Origin: Siphonodentalium dalli
Taxonomy: Eukaryota; Mollusca; Scaphopoda; Gadilida; Siphonodentaliidae
Direction of reading: 5' to 3'
Assembly: GCA_032622095.1 (NCBI GenBank)
Contig: CP136068.1
Location: forward strand, 148,871,365-148,935,364
DNA length: 64,000 bases
Positions within the stretch are counted from its first letter, which is position 1, and each line of letters begins with the position of its first letter. Of the stretch, positions 34,361 to 46,789 are shown one piece after another. A program made the translations under genes and the position numbers. A model generated the notes under the pieces. That model did no database searches, was not told the origin of the DNA, and worked only from the letters and a program-made list of their open reading frames with translations.

Positions 34361-36891
34361 GCACTCTTATGGTAATCACATGTTGGACATCAATGGTGAA
34401 TCCTCAATTTTCAACAACCATTCGTCACGATCAAACTGGCGATAACAATGGGATTGCAGACTTTGATCCTGGTGTTTGGTTCAAGAATGTTAGCAAGATG
34501 CAGACGACACCATGCATACAGGAGACTTCGATAAAGTATTTGACAAGAATTCCGTTGGTCGACCAATGTCATCGGGACGTGAATGTCACCTATTGGACAG
34601 AATTATTGTGTGAACTACCGACCCTTGACGACCAATTTAATTTGCTCGTGTCCTTCGAGGATGTCCCATACATTACCTTTAAGAATATCTACTGTGGCAT
34701 TTGCAATGGTTTCAAAATTGACAGTCTTCTCCGGTGGAACAAAACCAAAGTGTGTGTTGACCCGTTGTGTCTTGCTACTTTTGCCATGTCGAATATGCCG
34801 AGATGCCGTCAAAATTGTGATCTCAAGTATTCATATACGGGTCTACCTGCTATTAAACGAATAATGGAGCAGGAGGATATATTTCAAGAAGAACAGGTCG
34901 ATAATAGCTGTGCACGCGACCTGGGTTCGCCTGGTGGACCGTCGGGCATAGACGTCTTATTCAACTTCGAATTTTCAGATATTACAAGCTTCGGAACCGG
35001 CCATGAAAACTCTCCCTCTGTATGCTCTGGTAATCAGATACTGATTGCAAGTTTACGTCAATGTGTGGACGTACATGCGCAATGTTTTCGGTCGTCGGGA
35101 GAGGCATGCACCAGTTCCAGATTCACAAATAAAACTGGACAGATATATGGAACACCAAATAGACAATATTACATAAAATATTTCATGACTGTACCAATTC
35201 GGGAATTATTCCGTCGGTATTCGACAAATATCAAGATGGGACATTTTCTAACGCATATTAACAACCAGTTTGAAAAAGTTATTAATTTCACGGGCGAGGG
35301 TGACAGCAAGCCACTTATGACGTATTATGAACAAACGCAATGCGCCAACCGTACTTCGAAATCTGTTCGTTTTATCAAATATGAACGAAATGGAAATTCT
35401 TCGAACGAGAACTCCAGTCGTGATCCACTAACGATTGACAATTTCACACCGTTGCTCAGATTTCCCGATTTCGATCTTAAGCAATGTGATGACACAAACG
35501 ATTTACATGTCCACCTTAACGAGTCCTTCATAAATTCATCGGAATCGACGGTGATGACAGTTGCATTCAGATCAGACAAGATCCATGACATCAAAAACCT
35601 ACTGGGCGAGAATTTTACGGACATTGTTCCCGGAAAACTCACAATAACTGTGAGCAACGTCGACGACAGACCGCTCGATTGTAAGACAGGAGAAGCAACT
35701 CTACTTTGCGACGCTGAATTCACTGAAGCTAGAGACAATCAGAGTGCCTTTCTTTACCTGGACGGTTCTCTGTTCGCATCCTTATTAAACATTCCATATG
35801 AAGAGGTTATATTCTCAACAGAAGATGTTCCTTGTAGGACATTGTCTCTGGTTTGCTTGCATTTCCCCGTTTATCTCGATTGCGATACGATAGATATAAT
35901 ACATGGCAATATTACGGCACACAACGACACATCGGTTGTTCTGAATGGCACGGAATTAAATGTGGCTGGATCAGTTTTTGCTGTTAGAGATGACATCCTT
36001 TATATATGTGCATCAAATTCAAGGGAGCCACTTGGTCAGTCAGTCAGGGAAATTATATCGAACGTGTTGCTGGGATTCTCTGTTTTCTCGCTTTTGCTAA
36101 CAATTATCGTGTATATTTCGTGTAAGAAACTTTTGAATCTACCAGGCAAATGCCTTGTTGCTTTTTGTACTTGTTTGTTGTTTGCACAAATTCTTCTATT
36201 TCTGACAACCACCGGCCACGAGGAATTGTGTTATGCTATTGCTGTTTCCCTCCACTGGTTCTTGCTGGCATCATTTTCGTGGGTTACAATCATCTCGTTT
36301 GACATGAGACGAACTTTCGCCAAAAGTAAGCTTAGTGGAGAGCCATCAAAAACATTCTTACGTTACATCGTCGTCGCATTCCTATCCTCGACGATATTCA
36401 TCGTTATTTGCGTTCTAATCGACAAATTTCAACCAGGAGGATTCCACCTTGGATACGGCGGCGACGGCTTGTGTTGGATATCGGTTCCCATGGCAACAGT
36501 TTATATGTTTGCACTGCCAGTCCTTCTATCGTTATCGTACGATGTTTTCTGCTTTATTTCTATCATTGTTGCGATTGAAAGGCAGACAGACCAAGCATCC
36601 CGGACGTTGAATCGAAAACCGGATAAGAAACGGCTGTTTGCATACGTGAGGATAGCGTCAGTAATGGGACTGACTTGGATTTTTGGTTTCCTCTCGTCTT
36701 TTACGGGCATCGAGGCCATCGGGTATCTGTATGTGATCACGAACAGTTCCCAAGGAATCTTCGTTGCCGTTTCGTTTCTCGCTAACAAGAGAGTTTATGA
36801 CTGCATCAAAGAGAAATTAATTTCTCGAAATCTCATCGACCGACCGACAACGGCTTCAACAGAATTTAATACAGTCTCCACAACTATATGA
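34361..36891 (+). CDS. Family-B / adhesion-type 7TM receptor, large ectodomain exon
   Basis: A single long exon encoding about 843 residues of a plasma-membrane GPCR. The frame is open from 34330 but lacks a good ATG there. TTTTATTTGACAG at 34348-34360 is a strong splice acceptor, also conserved in the second copy, so I begin at 34361 (phase 1) and infer a missing signal-peptide exon; the first in-frame ATG is 34369. The ectodomain (to about 36050) is rich in Cys and N-glycosylation sites and has a KNIYCGICNG motif at about 34680-34710. I see no HLT/HLS-type GPS cleavage site. Seven helices run from about 36052 to 36805. Family marks are Cys at 36229 and CWIS at 36471 (extracellular disulfide), LHWFLLASFSW in helix 3, MGLTWIFGF in helix 6 and SSQGIFVAVSFL in helix 7. 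The tail is about 35 residues. The layout resembles Methuselah-like and orphan secretin-type receptors; the ligand is unknown. Confidence 0.85.
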
Positions 36892-38268
36892 CGTCATTGA
36901 CATTTTCATACAGATCAGAACGCAGCCTTGTAAATTATCCAGTGCCAGTAACCTACGTCACTATTGTGTTCTCTAAACTGTCGCTCCAGAACGCACGAAG
37001 TGGCCGAGCTAGATAGATTTCGCATGACATTATGTACTATCCAATGAAAGGAGTTATATGACTATATAACTATACGATATGCCTTCTGCGAACATCTACT
37101 AAATGTTTTAGGTGTTTTATGTTAAAAATCGGGACGCAATGGATCCATATTTTCCTTGATATTTCAGTTTTAAATATGAGTTGTTAGCTATTTTAACGAT
37201 CAGCATGAATGTGCTTTGATGTGAATTTCCACAGCTCATGTATGAATTTATACCATCAGAAGAAAAAATGTATGTACGTTTGAATCAAATTTAAAACTAA
37301 AACTGCTTCGGGTTAGAGACTTTATTTGTGACGCAAGTTCCTGGCTCTGTTGTCTTTGCACGACAGAGTAGTGTCAGGGAGCTAATCGATTTTCAATTTT
37401 ACTCTTCATGACAGACGATTTATAATAGAGATACCCTCGTTATCAAAGACTATGATTGGCATGTATTGGTGCAGGATGTTTCAGCATTTGTTGTTCCTTT
37501 GATAGCGACTAATAATATTCAATTTAAATCTACTCAATTTCCTTTGATGAATACTGACTGATCAATTACTTGCGTCGGAAATTTCGCGACCAATAGCGAA
37601 CTCATCTATTCAAAGATTTATATTTGACTGCTTTCAACACATTCATGTAACGCTCTATTATAATAACACTATCTAAGTCATCATAACCATATACTATCAC
37701 TTTAACATCAGGGAACAATTTAGATGACAACATTACTGAACATCAAAGCAGGAACCTACCCAAAACAAAACATATCGCAGAGGAAATAATAAGATCATAC
37801 TCTAAATATATCAAATGTAAACATAGATGAAGCCCTCACTGCCCCCATCAAGTGTATACAACGTGCCGAACGTGAATGAGACGAGTCAGTGGTCCATGCA
37901 ATCGAATCCATCACAATACTACTCGACCAGGATAATTTGAACGACCATTAAGCATTACGTGGTAGTATCCCACTTCACACGCTTATGAACTAAGACATTG
38001 CACTCATAAATTACATACTTAATTTGTGTAGGCTCAATGACATCTTATTATAACTAACTTCTGTTTGCTATGCAGTGGATGACAGGAAGACAGCCTTGCC
38101 AGATTGTCCACCCCTACAATTATACGACAGTCATGATGATGTAGGGGCACTTAATATATCCCAGGTGATAACTTAATTCATATCACTTCCGTAAGTCATG
38201 CAATGCAATTTACTGTGGTCTCCCAGTCCGGGTTTGTAATACGCCTGATTATAGTGTGTCTGTCATTT

Positions 38269-38361
38269 GCAGAATGACGTCCACAGAGGGTAAATTTAGT
38301 GAACATATCCCGCACGGTGGACTAGCGTCACCAAATTAACCCTTTGGAGACATAATTCTGC
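38269..38361. mobile_element. ~92 bp hairpin MITE, copy A1
   Basis: Starts GCAGAATGACGTCCACAGAG and ends with the inverse, TTTGGAGACATAATTCTGC. TCCCGCACGGTGGACTAGC lies in the centre. The same family recurs at 38562, 53365 and 53652. Confidence 0.75.
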
Positions 38362-38561
38362 TTTGGTCTCAACTGCTATGGGAAACCTAGAATCAGATTG
38401 AAGTTCCCCAGTTGAAGTTGGAGATATTTATCCATTAGTCACATCGATTATCTTTTGTATTCTCTGCAAATTAGGGGATATAGAAACTTCTCAGAAGGGA
38501 AAAAGTAACTCAAACAATGTTAGTTTGAGACTATTGCTACTTCCCAGAAGACGAGGCTTAA

Positions 38562-38653
38562 GCAGAATGAGGTTCCCAGAGGGTGGATTATGTTATGCTA
38601 GCCCGCTATGCGGGATAGTGTCAATAAACTCACCATCTGTGGACCTCATTGTG
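38562..38653. mobile_element. ~92 bp hairpin MITE, copy A2
   Basis: Starts GCAGAATGAGGTTCCCAGAG and ends TCTGTGGACCTCATTGTG, with loop CTAGCCCGCTATGCGGG. Opposite arms are nearly complementary over the whole length. Confidence 0.8.
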
Positions 38654-39769
38654 TAAATGACAGGCATTGGAGATCTGAATTGCGAACTTGTTATTGATTT
38701 ATTTAAACATTTATTTATTTTCTAGTCATGTGGGCGATTTCCCGCCATTTTGAAATCAACAATTGCCACCATTCTCATTTTTTGGAAATTCACTTGTCTT
38801 ACTAACTCGTTGGGAATATATATAACAAGTCTTTGAATTCTTGATTTGTTCAAACGGGATATGTTATTATATACACAATTTGCTGATGAAGTACCAAACA
38901 AATTTAACAATATTTAGTGTAAACATCTGGAACACTCTTTTTGGAGAATGTCATTTGTGTTGTAATTTTATCGGCTAAATTTCAAGAAAACGTGTAATCT
39001 GTGTTGAGACCAATTTGACTTCCTCCCGGATTATCATGTGACGGCTTTTGCCCAACCATAAATAGTGTTAGTTTGGGCATGGATACTAATATATAATATG
39101 GCCATGATGACATACACATGAGCGTGGAATTTTACACCAATGGTATCTAATACCAGTTTTGAGGAAATTATATCATAGCCGACACTCCAATATGTTAATT
39201 TAATTGTTTCATTGTTTGCTATTATTTGCGATAAGAACATATATATTGTGCATTTAGTCCTATTGATATATTATTATAATGATACACACCATTTGTAAAG
39301 TTGTATCCAAAATATGTGATATGTGTGAATTATATTTATATAGCAAGAAACTGTTATGAACTGATGATTGTTGTCTGCATAAGTTAGTCGAATTCAAATA
39401 TTTTACTAAAGAAATACTTATATTGTTAAGTTACCCATTTTATCCGTTCTGTTAAGAAGGGAGTTAACTAATGCAATTACACATCTTAGCGCTTGAGCTT
39501 AACAAGCCAATCGAAGTTCAAAGGTTAACATGATTCATAAATGGTACAGCTTGGCAGGAAGTTTGATTTTTCTGGAAATCATTTTAGTTTACATTAAAAT
39601 ATGTGAATATATCAATTTCAGTACTTACATCGTCCACATATCAAACAACCCCATTTCGAACCACCCATTTGGTGATGATACCAAAATCAGTCAAAATGGC
39701 TTATACTAATTTTCAGCTGACCAACCAAAAGACACACGTACTGTGAATTGCCCTTTTCTAATACAGGTG

Positions 39770-40070
39770 TATTTCGTTCTTATAATAATCGGAAATGTTT
39801 ATAGATATAATCGGAAATGCTGCTCAAAACGTACACACGTTAGTCATATACAATAGATTACATAATTATGTACATATCGTGGATATGTGAATACAAACTC
39901 AAACTCTTTGACTGCAATTGTACTTTTTCCAATAGGGATACAGTTGGTTTGTCACTTAGCTCAGATACGTCACAAGCGCTCTTAAAATAATCGGAACTGT
40001 ATATATATATATATAATCGTAAATATTGCACAATAATGTATACACGTTAGTCATTTTTTTCAGCTAGTAA
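39770..40070. repeat. ~200 bp minisatellite unit, two copies in block A
   Basis: TAATCGGAAATG ... ATAATCGGAAATGCTGCTCAA ... TACACACGTTAGTCATAT at 39785-39850 recurs as ATAATCGTAAATATTGCAC ... TATACACGTTAGTCATTT at 40010-40058. The same unit is more numerous in block B (54420-55080). Confidence 0.65.
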
Positions 40071-42433
40071 ATACTTACATCTGAATGATATGTTCTCAGT
40101 GCATGTAGATATCGTACCCTGAACTGACTTCCCAGTTGCATTCTCACTTCGGTGATGCAAGTTGTATTCACGTTAGATATTTTTGTCTCAGTTGTTTTAT
40201 TCAAAATAGCTTTTTCATACGTAACGCATAAAGAAAGCTCCGATATTCATATCCCGCGATGGAAATGCATTCACTTCGGTGTTGCCTCACATATAAAGGG
40301 ACACAGTGGTGTTATATAGCATTGCATTATCTGATAATGGTGGAATTCAAATGCTTGAAGTGCTTGACATTTTCAACCATGATTGTGTAAAATTAGTTTA
40401 GATGAAAGTTTATCAAAGCCGACACACCAATATATTTATTAATATTTCACTGTTTGTTATTGTTTGAGAAATGAATATAGATATTGTGCATTTACATTCA
40501 GTCTTTTCATATAGGTTCATGATGATACACACCATTTGAAAAATAGTATCTAAATATATGTGATTTGTGTGAATTATATTACTATATCAATAATGTGTTA
40601 TGAACTGTTGATTGTTATCTGCATAATTTGGTCGATTCCAATATTTTACTATGAAACACTTATGATAGCTAAGATCCCCATTCCATCTGTTTTGGAAAAT
40701 AATGGAAACGGTTAAGCGTGGAATTAACTAAATGTAACTACAAATGGTAACACTGGAGCTTATCACAGCAATCGATGTTCAACGGTTATCATAATGCATA
40801 AATAGTACATCTTGACAGGAAGTTTTATCTTGCTAGAAATCATTTTATTCTAAACTAACAATTTAATTTTTGTATTTTGACGTGCAGTGCTTATATCATG
40901 AACACGTCATTCAAAAACAATTTATAAATTACCAATATGAAGGCGTTTTGTTCGATTTGACACCAACTCAGTCGAAATTTTGTTGAGATAATTTTCAGAT
41001 CACAAACCAAAAGACAAATGAAAACAACTTGTACAACTTCGAATCACCATTGTTGCTGTGACAGACATCCGGGAAAGCACACAAACGCATCAACGAGTAC
41101 AAAAACTCACATTCGATAACGTTCTTTATTATCTATCTCTTGTGAACACGGAAGTATAGCTGCTTTTCATTTGAAAGCATCGCGAATATTAGTAGCATTG
41201 ACTGCAATAACGTAACTGAAGAATATTTCCTTAACATTATCTTCCGTTCATTCGATCACGACATCACGCAGAATATCGTAAGGTATATATATACCGCATT
41301 CGAAAGAACTAAGTGCCTAATGCCAACTTCAAGCAGTAACTATTTACCCTATAAACTTACGTCAGTCGTATAGCCTTGGCGTACCACATTACAGTACGTA
41401 AATATTTGTTTTATTGTCTATATGAAATGTTCATGTATATGTTTCATTTGTGTTTTATGTTGAAGTTGTGACAATAACATCTTATCTTATCTTATCTTGT
41501 CTGATAGATGGTCGTTGTAATTTGAGTTTGTCAAAATTATAAACGTGTTATAATTTCCTTTTTTGAAAGTCGATATTATGGCCACACAAAACTCCTTTTA
41601 GGGCCGATCTAATACGTGTCTGGCATATATGTTGGTTTTTTGGAGTAAAGTCTGACAGGACACCAACCAGAAGGGAATGTTTCATGTAATATGCATTGCT
41701 ATGGTTACGATTCTGATTTTCGCAACATTTAGAGGAGGCTCCTCCGAGATGTTATTTTTATCTCATCGGAATTTAATATTTTGTTGTATTATGTATGGAT
41801 ATTATATATGTTTTATATAAAGCAACCAAACACTATAGACTCTTTATCTCTCCCAAATGAGGTGTCAGAATAAACAATTAACTCACACACTAGACACCCC
41901 GGCGCAATGATTAAGGGTATCGGACAACATGCGTTTATATTATTTGGGTTACGTTTTGCCAAGTGTATATTCTTATGACCGGTCGATTGTGTATCTTAGT
42001 ATGGACGACTAGTGGGCTGTCCATATTATGCGGACGCGCGTGTGAATACAATCGGCGGGATTTAACTCTTCCAAGACGGGACCCGCGCTGTTGCAGCATT
42101 TGCCAGTGCATTACCTTGTATGTCCCATAAGACGCTTCGTATATATATATAAGAGAATACATTGGCTAACAGGGCCACGGGAGTCATTGTTATGCCAATG
42201 CATTCTCTTATGTATGGCTTACAATGTCAATGTAAAGATTGCTAGACCAATGTATTCGAGGCTCCCATGGGAGATAATGAATTGACACATGATGTTCGCA
42301 AACATTCAGCAAGCTCCAGCCATGGAAGGGTTAAGATACAACCGTTCCTTGATGATTACTGAGTAGAGTTACTTCTCTCCAATGATGTGGTAGTCATTTA
42401 ATTAGTTTACTGACTGTCTATTGATCTATTGGA

Positions 42434-43462
42434 ATACCACAAGTTTTGTAACTTATTCCGAGTGGTGACCTGGGTAACAAGTTTCGACTTGGACTCATAT
42501 CACGACTGGGTAATAGGTCATTATTTGATTGCACTTTTAATCATAAGTTAATGTTTAATTTGATCCATAATAGCACATGATATCTACACATCAATTATAA
42601 TTAGTGTTAATTAAATATAGTTTATCACATATAACGTTTTGGGGGTTATAACTGACTCCAAATTTCCCCAAATATGGAGTTCCATCGCTTAGCGCGTTAA
42701 TGGTAACAATGAACCTCAATCTATTCTTAATTAACGGTCCTCTCATTAAAAAAGAAATAAAACTGTAGTTTTTTTTATACCCCTTGAGTACGATTCGCTA
42801 CAAATCGGCGCCCGATATGGGACCTTTAAGAAATACAGCTCCATTTTATTTTCGCTTTATGCATTTATTTTAGAAAGTGTTATTAAATATGAGCATTTGG
42901 AAGGACTGAAAGTCCGAGGTACAGGAAGGTATCCAGGCTGAATATATGTATTTATTTATAAATATTTTTTTTAAGTCACGGATATAATATTCAACTTCTC
43001 ACCCTAAACACTTGTATAATATGGCTTTATCCCAAAAAGAGTGAGGACGAGTTACAAAGGTATACTAGAGGAAACCGATGGTGCGAGGGAATCAATTATT
43101 CAACAAATAGCCTCGATGCGCCGTAAACATTAGTTTTTGGAACAAGGCCACCACTATCGCCGCTATCCGTTTCTGATACGGATAGGAAATACTATGATCG
43201 TGGCCGATTTCAAAGGGACCTACATGTAATGAGACCTTGTACACCCTTTGGTGAGACATTTACGCCCATAACACAGTTATCCCCGATTGTTATAAAGGCC
43301 AGTCCGGAGTAATGGAGTGGGTAGCACACGTCAAGTTGTGTTGCGCTAAATGAATGGTCCACAGGATATGCAACTAAAGTTTTAGCCACTCGACTCAAAG
43401 GACGAGCAATGAAATTTGATCTGTCTTTAGTTCATGGGCAACCCATATAATACCAAGGTATT
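42434..43462. other. No gene supported
   Basis: Noncoding unique sequence between the duplicated block and the retroelement remnants. It may include decayed retroelement sequence, but I cannot show it. Confidence 0.45.
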
Positions 43463-44040
43463 TTGATATGCTTACAGGAACGGTTTTCAGAGTGTACTGA
43501 TTCTGAAACGCATAAAACACTGTTGAGGGACTATAAGCCAAAGGCAAAAGAAGGGTTCGCGGAATTGGCTAGTAATATCCGTAGCCTCACTAACAATGCA
43601 TGCCCGTCACTAGACAGTGATACAACGCAGATCTTGGCCAAAGATTATTTTGTGGAAAATATAAATGATAGGGAGGTCCAATTACAAGTTCGACGTCGAA
43701 ACCCCAATGACATAAATGAAGCCCCATTCACGGCCCAAGAGGAATCCGGGTTTCTTCGTAATAGGAAGAAACCAAATGTGTATAATGTAAAAAGTGGACA
43801 CAATGATGGAAATTTTAACCACAATCTAAAACAGTTAGATTCAAAAGGAATATGGCCCTAAATGAGTCAAGCGGGGGGAAAGAATCGACGAGGGAAAGGT
43901 AGAGGTAGATCCAGGCATGGAATATATGGATATCGAAACACCGATTCTTCACGCTCCCCCACCGCCAATACATCCTCCCGGCCCATCCTGGTACCCACCG
44001 CCGAATATATAGAGTGACGTCCCATTGACGTAGGTCTACA
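43463..44040 (+). pseudogene. Gag-like fragment of a retrotransposon
   Basis: A plus-strand frame of about 132 codons (43463-43861) contains ERFSECTDSETHKTLLRDY, then a helical stretch with FAELASNIRSLTNNACPSL and ILAKDYFVENINDREVQLQ, ending in a charged segment. This order (HKxLLR, helix with LA..IR.L, AxP, LA.D.F...) is that of Gag proteins of Ty3-like and related invertebrate retrotransposons. Gag forms the particle shell. The frame opens with TTG, follows an AG acceptor-like site, and has no zinc knuckle. After its stop at 43859 a Gly/Arg/Ser-rich stretch (GRGKGRGRSRHG) continues briefly. No protease or reverse transcriptase follows, so it is a remnant. Confidence 0.55.
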
Positions 44041-44474
44041 GAAAAGTGTGTTACGATTTATATATTTCGTTTTTCAGTTTTTCATTAACATTGGGATATC
44101 AACGTGATCCCGAAAATGAAGTGTTGACCTAAATTATTGTTGATTTAGGTTTTTTGGGGATTTTGTTTTATATAGGGTCGGTTCGCCAGATATGATGGCA
44201 TAGCCTTATTTCCGAATTTGAGTCGTATGCTCATATATTTTCATATATCCCTATTTTTGTGTGTATAAATGTGTATAAGGTAAATTAATATGAGTGTAAA
44301 TATTTAATAGGTAATAAATAATAATAGGTATTAATCTGAAAAAGACAAATACCTGATCGTACCAGTAGGTGTATTCGGACATACTCCGAATACCCTTCAT
44401 CATTTTGTTGTCAGCAAACCCAAATTCTATCTCATCGACAGAAATATAGAAACATGAAGTCAGTCCGAGTGTAG

Positions 44475-45030
44475 GTGTGGGGTCACAGGTTTGGCAGACG
44501 CCTGGGATCTTGGCTGGCACCGAAAGTCCGCCCAGTTCATAGAGCTAGCTATAATTATGTGAAACATTTCCGGTTGGATCCCACTGAGAGGTTGGTGAGG
44601 ATAAATATTCGAGGAGTCGGCGGCTTTAAAATTAAACATTTATGGGCCGAACGACATTTAATGCGATCGTATAAACCGGATGTGGTGATTCTCCAATTAG
44701 GAGCAAATGATGTTGCTTCTGGTGCATCTGTCTCGCAGGTGTTTGAAGATATGAAAATATTATGTAATTGGCTAAAAAAAACGTGGCATTAAAGTAATAC
44801 GCTCTGATTTATTCGAACGAAATTTCCTTCAACATAAATTGAACTATGCTACAATGGATGAGGCTATTGTGAAGGTCAACCAGACCATTAGACAACTCAA
44901 TACAATGTTAGGTGACAACGCTAGTCAAGAACAGTGGACGTACATATTCCATCCGGCATGTTTAACAAGAAACATTGCCTCCAAACTAAGTGCTGGTATC
45001 CATTTCACAAAACAACATAATTATTGTTAG
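44475..45030 (+). pseudogene. SGNH-hydrolase-like domain fragment (retroelement type)
   Basis: In frame, GHRFGRRLGSWL followed by RLVRINIRGVGGFKI and PDVVILQLGANDVASG matches the SGNH/GDSL fold as found in some retroelement proteins. The nucleophile block normally reads GHSF, so the Ser is Arg here. The Gly/Asn block (GAND) is kept. A one-base change in the A8 run near 44775-44782 moves the frame; the second part (KVIRSDLFERNFLQHKLNY, then a block ending AGIHFTKQ) carries the final His, but the usual Asp is Ala. A stop (TAG) lies just before the frame. Dead enzyme fragment. Its gag-like upstream neighbour suggests one element. Confidence 0.55.
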
Positions 45031-45258
45031 AAAAAGGCGTGATTATAGCACAATACAAAAAATCTGTCGCGCTTCTTATTGCAATATTGAACGCAAACTA
45101 TTGCAATACTAAGCGAGCTAAATTTCATACAGACCCGATAGTGTTATATTTATATTTGATAAATACTGTGCATATAGTGTAAATATAGTGTACATATAGC
45201 ATTTACAACTATAATTATATACAAATCTAAACCATTGTTTCTATTTATACAATAAACA
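45027..45258. repeat. ~230 bp direct repeat, copy 1
   Basis: From TTAGAAAAAGGCGTGATTAT to TTTATACAATAAACA. It matches 46356-46585 with one substitution and a 2 bp difference in an A-run. The left edge coincides with the stop codon of the SGNH-like fragment. Confidence 0.93.
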
Positions 45259-45488
45259 TACGGTCAGGCCGTAGCATGTTCCACGGTATAAAACCGATTA
45301 AGTAACTGGCAGACCGTTATCAGTAACTGTCAAACCGTTGTACTTTTTACGGTTCAACACCGTTTAATTAATATCAAGACCGTAACTAATAAAGGTCAGA
45401 CCAATGGTATTTTTCATGGGTCAACACCAATTTTTGCTCTTAATTTGCTAATTTACCATAGAATTAGTCAGTTTCCCATGCTGACAAT
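45259..45488. repeat. Short GACCGT / ACGGT motifs
   Basis: ACCGTTATCAGTAACTG, AAACCGTTGTA, ACGGTTCAACACCG and GACCGTAACTAATAAAG recur loosely over 180 bp. A similar ACGGT/ACCGT-rich patch lies at 47915-48060. Noncoding. Confidence 0.4.
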
Positions 45489-45896
45489 ATGATTTCCCGA
45501 TTTCTCAGATGCAACGTCGCAAATGAATCAATTTCGCATATTTTCTTTGACTGTCCATTTGTAAGAACGTTTGTAAATACCACTCAGGCCTGGCTAGATC
45601 GCTATCAAATGGGCATCTCGCTTTCTCGGAAAAACATTCTTTTTGGGATTGGTGCGCACATTAAAAACAACAACAAACTAAACTTTCTTATACTATCAAT
45701 TCTAAAATATTATCTGTATCAAACAAAATTTAACCCCGACGAACTCTCTCTGAAATTACTCATTCGAGAATTTGAATTAGGATATAAGTCGTATCGATAT
45801 ATTGCACTGAACTCCGACGATCTGAACAATTTCCAACTCGAGTGGGGAGACATAATGAAAGCCACGCAACAAGCAACAGGGCACACACATAACTAA
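45489..45896 (+). pseudogene. LINE reverse transcriptase C-terminal zinc finger fragment
   Basis: A 135-codon frame from ATG to TAA. The first 40 residues contain RCNVANESISHIFFDCPFV, which has the Cys ... Glu-Ser ... His-x-Phe-Phe-x-Cys-Pro pattern of the zf-RVT domain at the C-terminus of non-LTR retrotransposon reverse transcriptases. The rest (KYYLYQTKF, a Leu-rich helix, then NNFQLEWGDIM) resembles the C-terminal tail of Tx1/L1-like elements. The catalytic RT domain is absent upstream, so this is a 5'-truncated insertion, the normal fate of LINEs. The clade is a guess. Confidence 0.6.
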
Positions 45897-46290
45897 CTTA
45901 GCAGGGAACATAATTAGCTTGAATAGTAAATAGTCCGAGTCTAAAATCTGATATTCGGCAAACCAGTCCAAAGTTCATGAACAGATTTGAGACAGAATAT
46001 AACTGGCATACACATATATAACGATACTAGTAATAGCTGACAAGCCAACCAATCACTATTCAGTTATGAGTAATACTAATTTCGGCCATTCTAAAACATG
46101 AATCGGCATGCCCTTTTAACCATAAAAGAACAAAGCTACATATTTCACAGTTAAAACTCAAATTTATGTACATGCAAAAGTAAAATATCTTAATGGCATA
46201 CCTTTTGGTAACATGTAAGGCATGGAATTGTCCAGTCACTTGTAAACACAGTTTATGTTTTAACAGGTGAATCTGTACATCATGACCATA

Positions 46291-46789
46291 CAGTACCAGT
46301 CAGAAGAAGTGGTATTTTTAGGCGCATCTTTATTGCGATATTGAGCGTGCTTAATTTAGAAAAAGGCGTGATTATAGCACAATACAAAATCTGTCGCGCT
46401 TCTTATTGCAATATTGAACGCAAACTATTGCAATACTAAGCGAGCTAAATTTCATACAGACCCGATAGTGTTATATTTATATTTGATAAATACTGTGCAT
46501 ATAGTGTAAATATAGTGTACATATAGCATTTACAACTATAATTATATACAAATCTAAACCATTGTCTCTATTTATACAATAAACAATATAGAAGAAGCAA
46601 TACTTTGATAGTCACAATTTTGAGCGCAAGATGTTGCAATATTAAATGCAAAATATTGAGATATTAAGCGCGAAATATTGCAATAATATCACAAGCGACA
46701 TGCTTATAAGCGTTTCCACTTGAAATATTATTGCGATATTGGGCGCGACAATAGCGCGCTTAATATACCATTTCTTTCGACTGGTACCG
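46291..46789. mobile_element. ~500 bp Tc1/mariner-type MITE carrying the 230 bp repeat
   Basis: The left end CAGTACCAGTCAGAAGAAG is preceded by TA. The right end, in reverse complement, reads CGGTACCAGTCGAAAGAAA and is followed by TA. Inner arms share GCGATATTGAGCGTGC-like sequence with opposite orientation. TA flanks and a CAGT start fit Tc1/mariner-type MITEs. The middle (46356-46585) is copy 2 of the 230 bp direct repeat. Confidence 0.7.
46356..46585. repeat. ~230 bp direct repeat, copy 2
   Basis: About 99% identical to 45027-45258. It lies inside the MITE at 46291-46789, while copy 1 lacks the MITE ends. Confidence 0.93.

Larger units (their letters stand above)
36892..42433. repeat. 3' flank of receptor, copy A of a segmental duplication
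   Basis: This block aligns by eye, in order, with 52044-57995. Shared anchors include TAACGATCAGCATGAATGTG, GTGCTTTGATG, the hairpin MITEs, CAACATTTAGAGGAGGCT (versus TTTGGAAGAGGCT) and TTACTGAGTAGAGTTACTTC near 42358. It is noncoding. Homology begins just upstream of the receptor exon (about 34335) and ends near 42433. Internally, 39165-39600 and 40410-40860 are two diverged copies of one segment (GCCGACACTCCAATAT, GATACACACCATTTG, GTTATGAACTG). Confidence 0.8.

Noticed and set aside
34330-34369. GTG at 34330 as start codon of the receptor
   Set aside because: A eukaryotic gene would not normally start at GTG, and a splice acceptor conserved between both copies lies at 34360.
35325-35738. 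Minus-strand 137-codon frame within the receptor exon
   Set aside because: It is antisense to conserved receptor coding sequence and shows no protein family character.
45027-46585. The 230 bp direct repeats as LTRs of a retrotransposon
   Set aside because: They do not start TG and end CA as LTRs do, have no primer-binding site or polypurine tract, and one copy lies inside a MITE with its own inverted ends.
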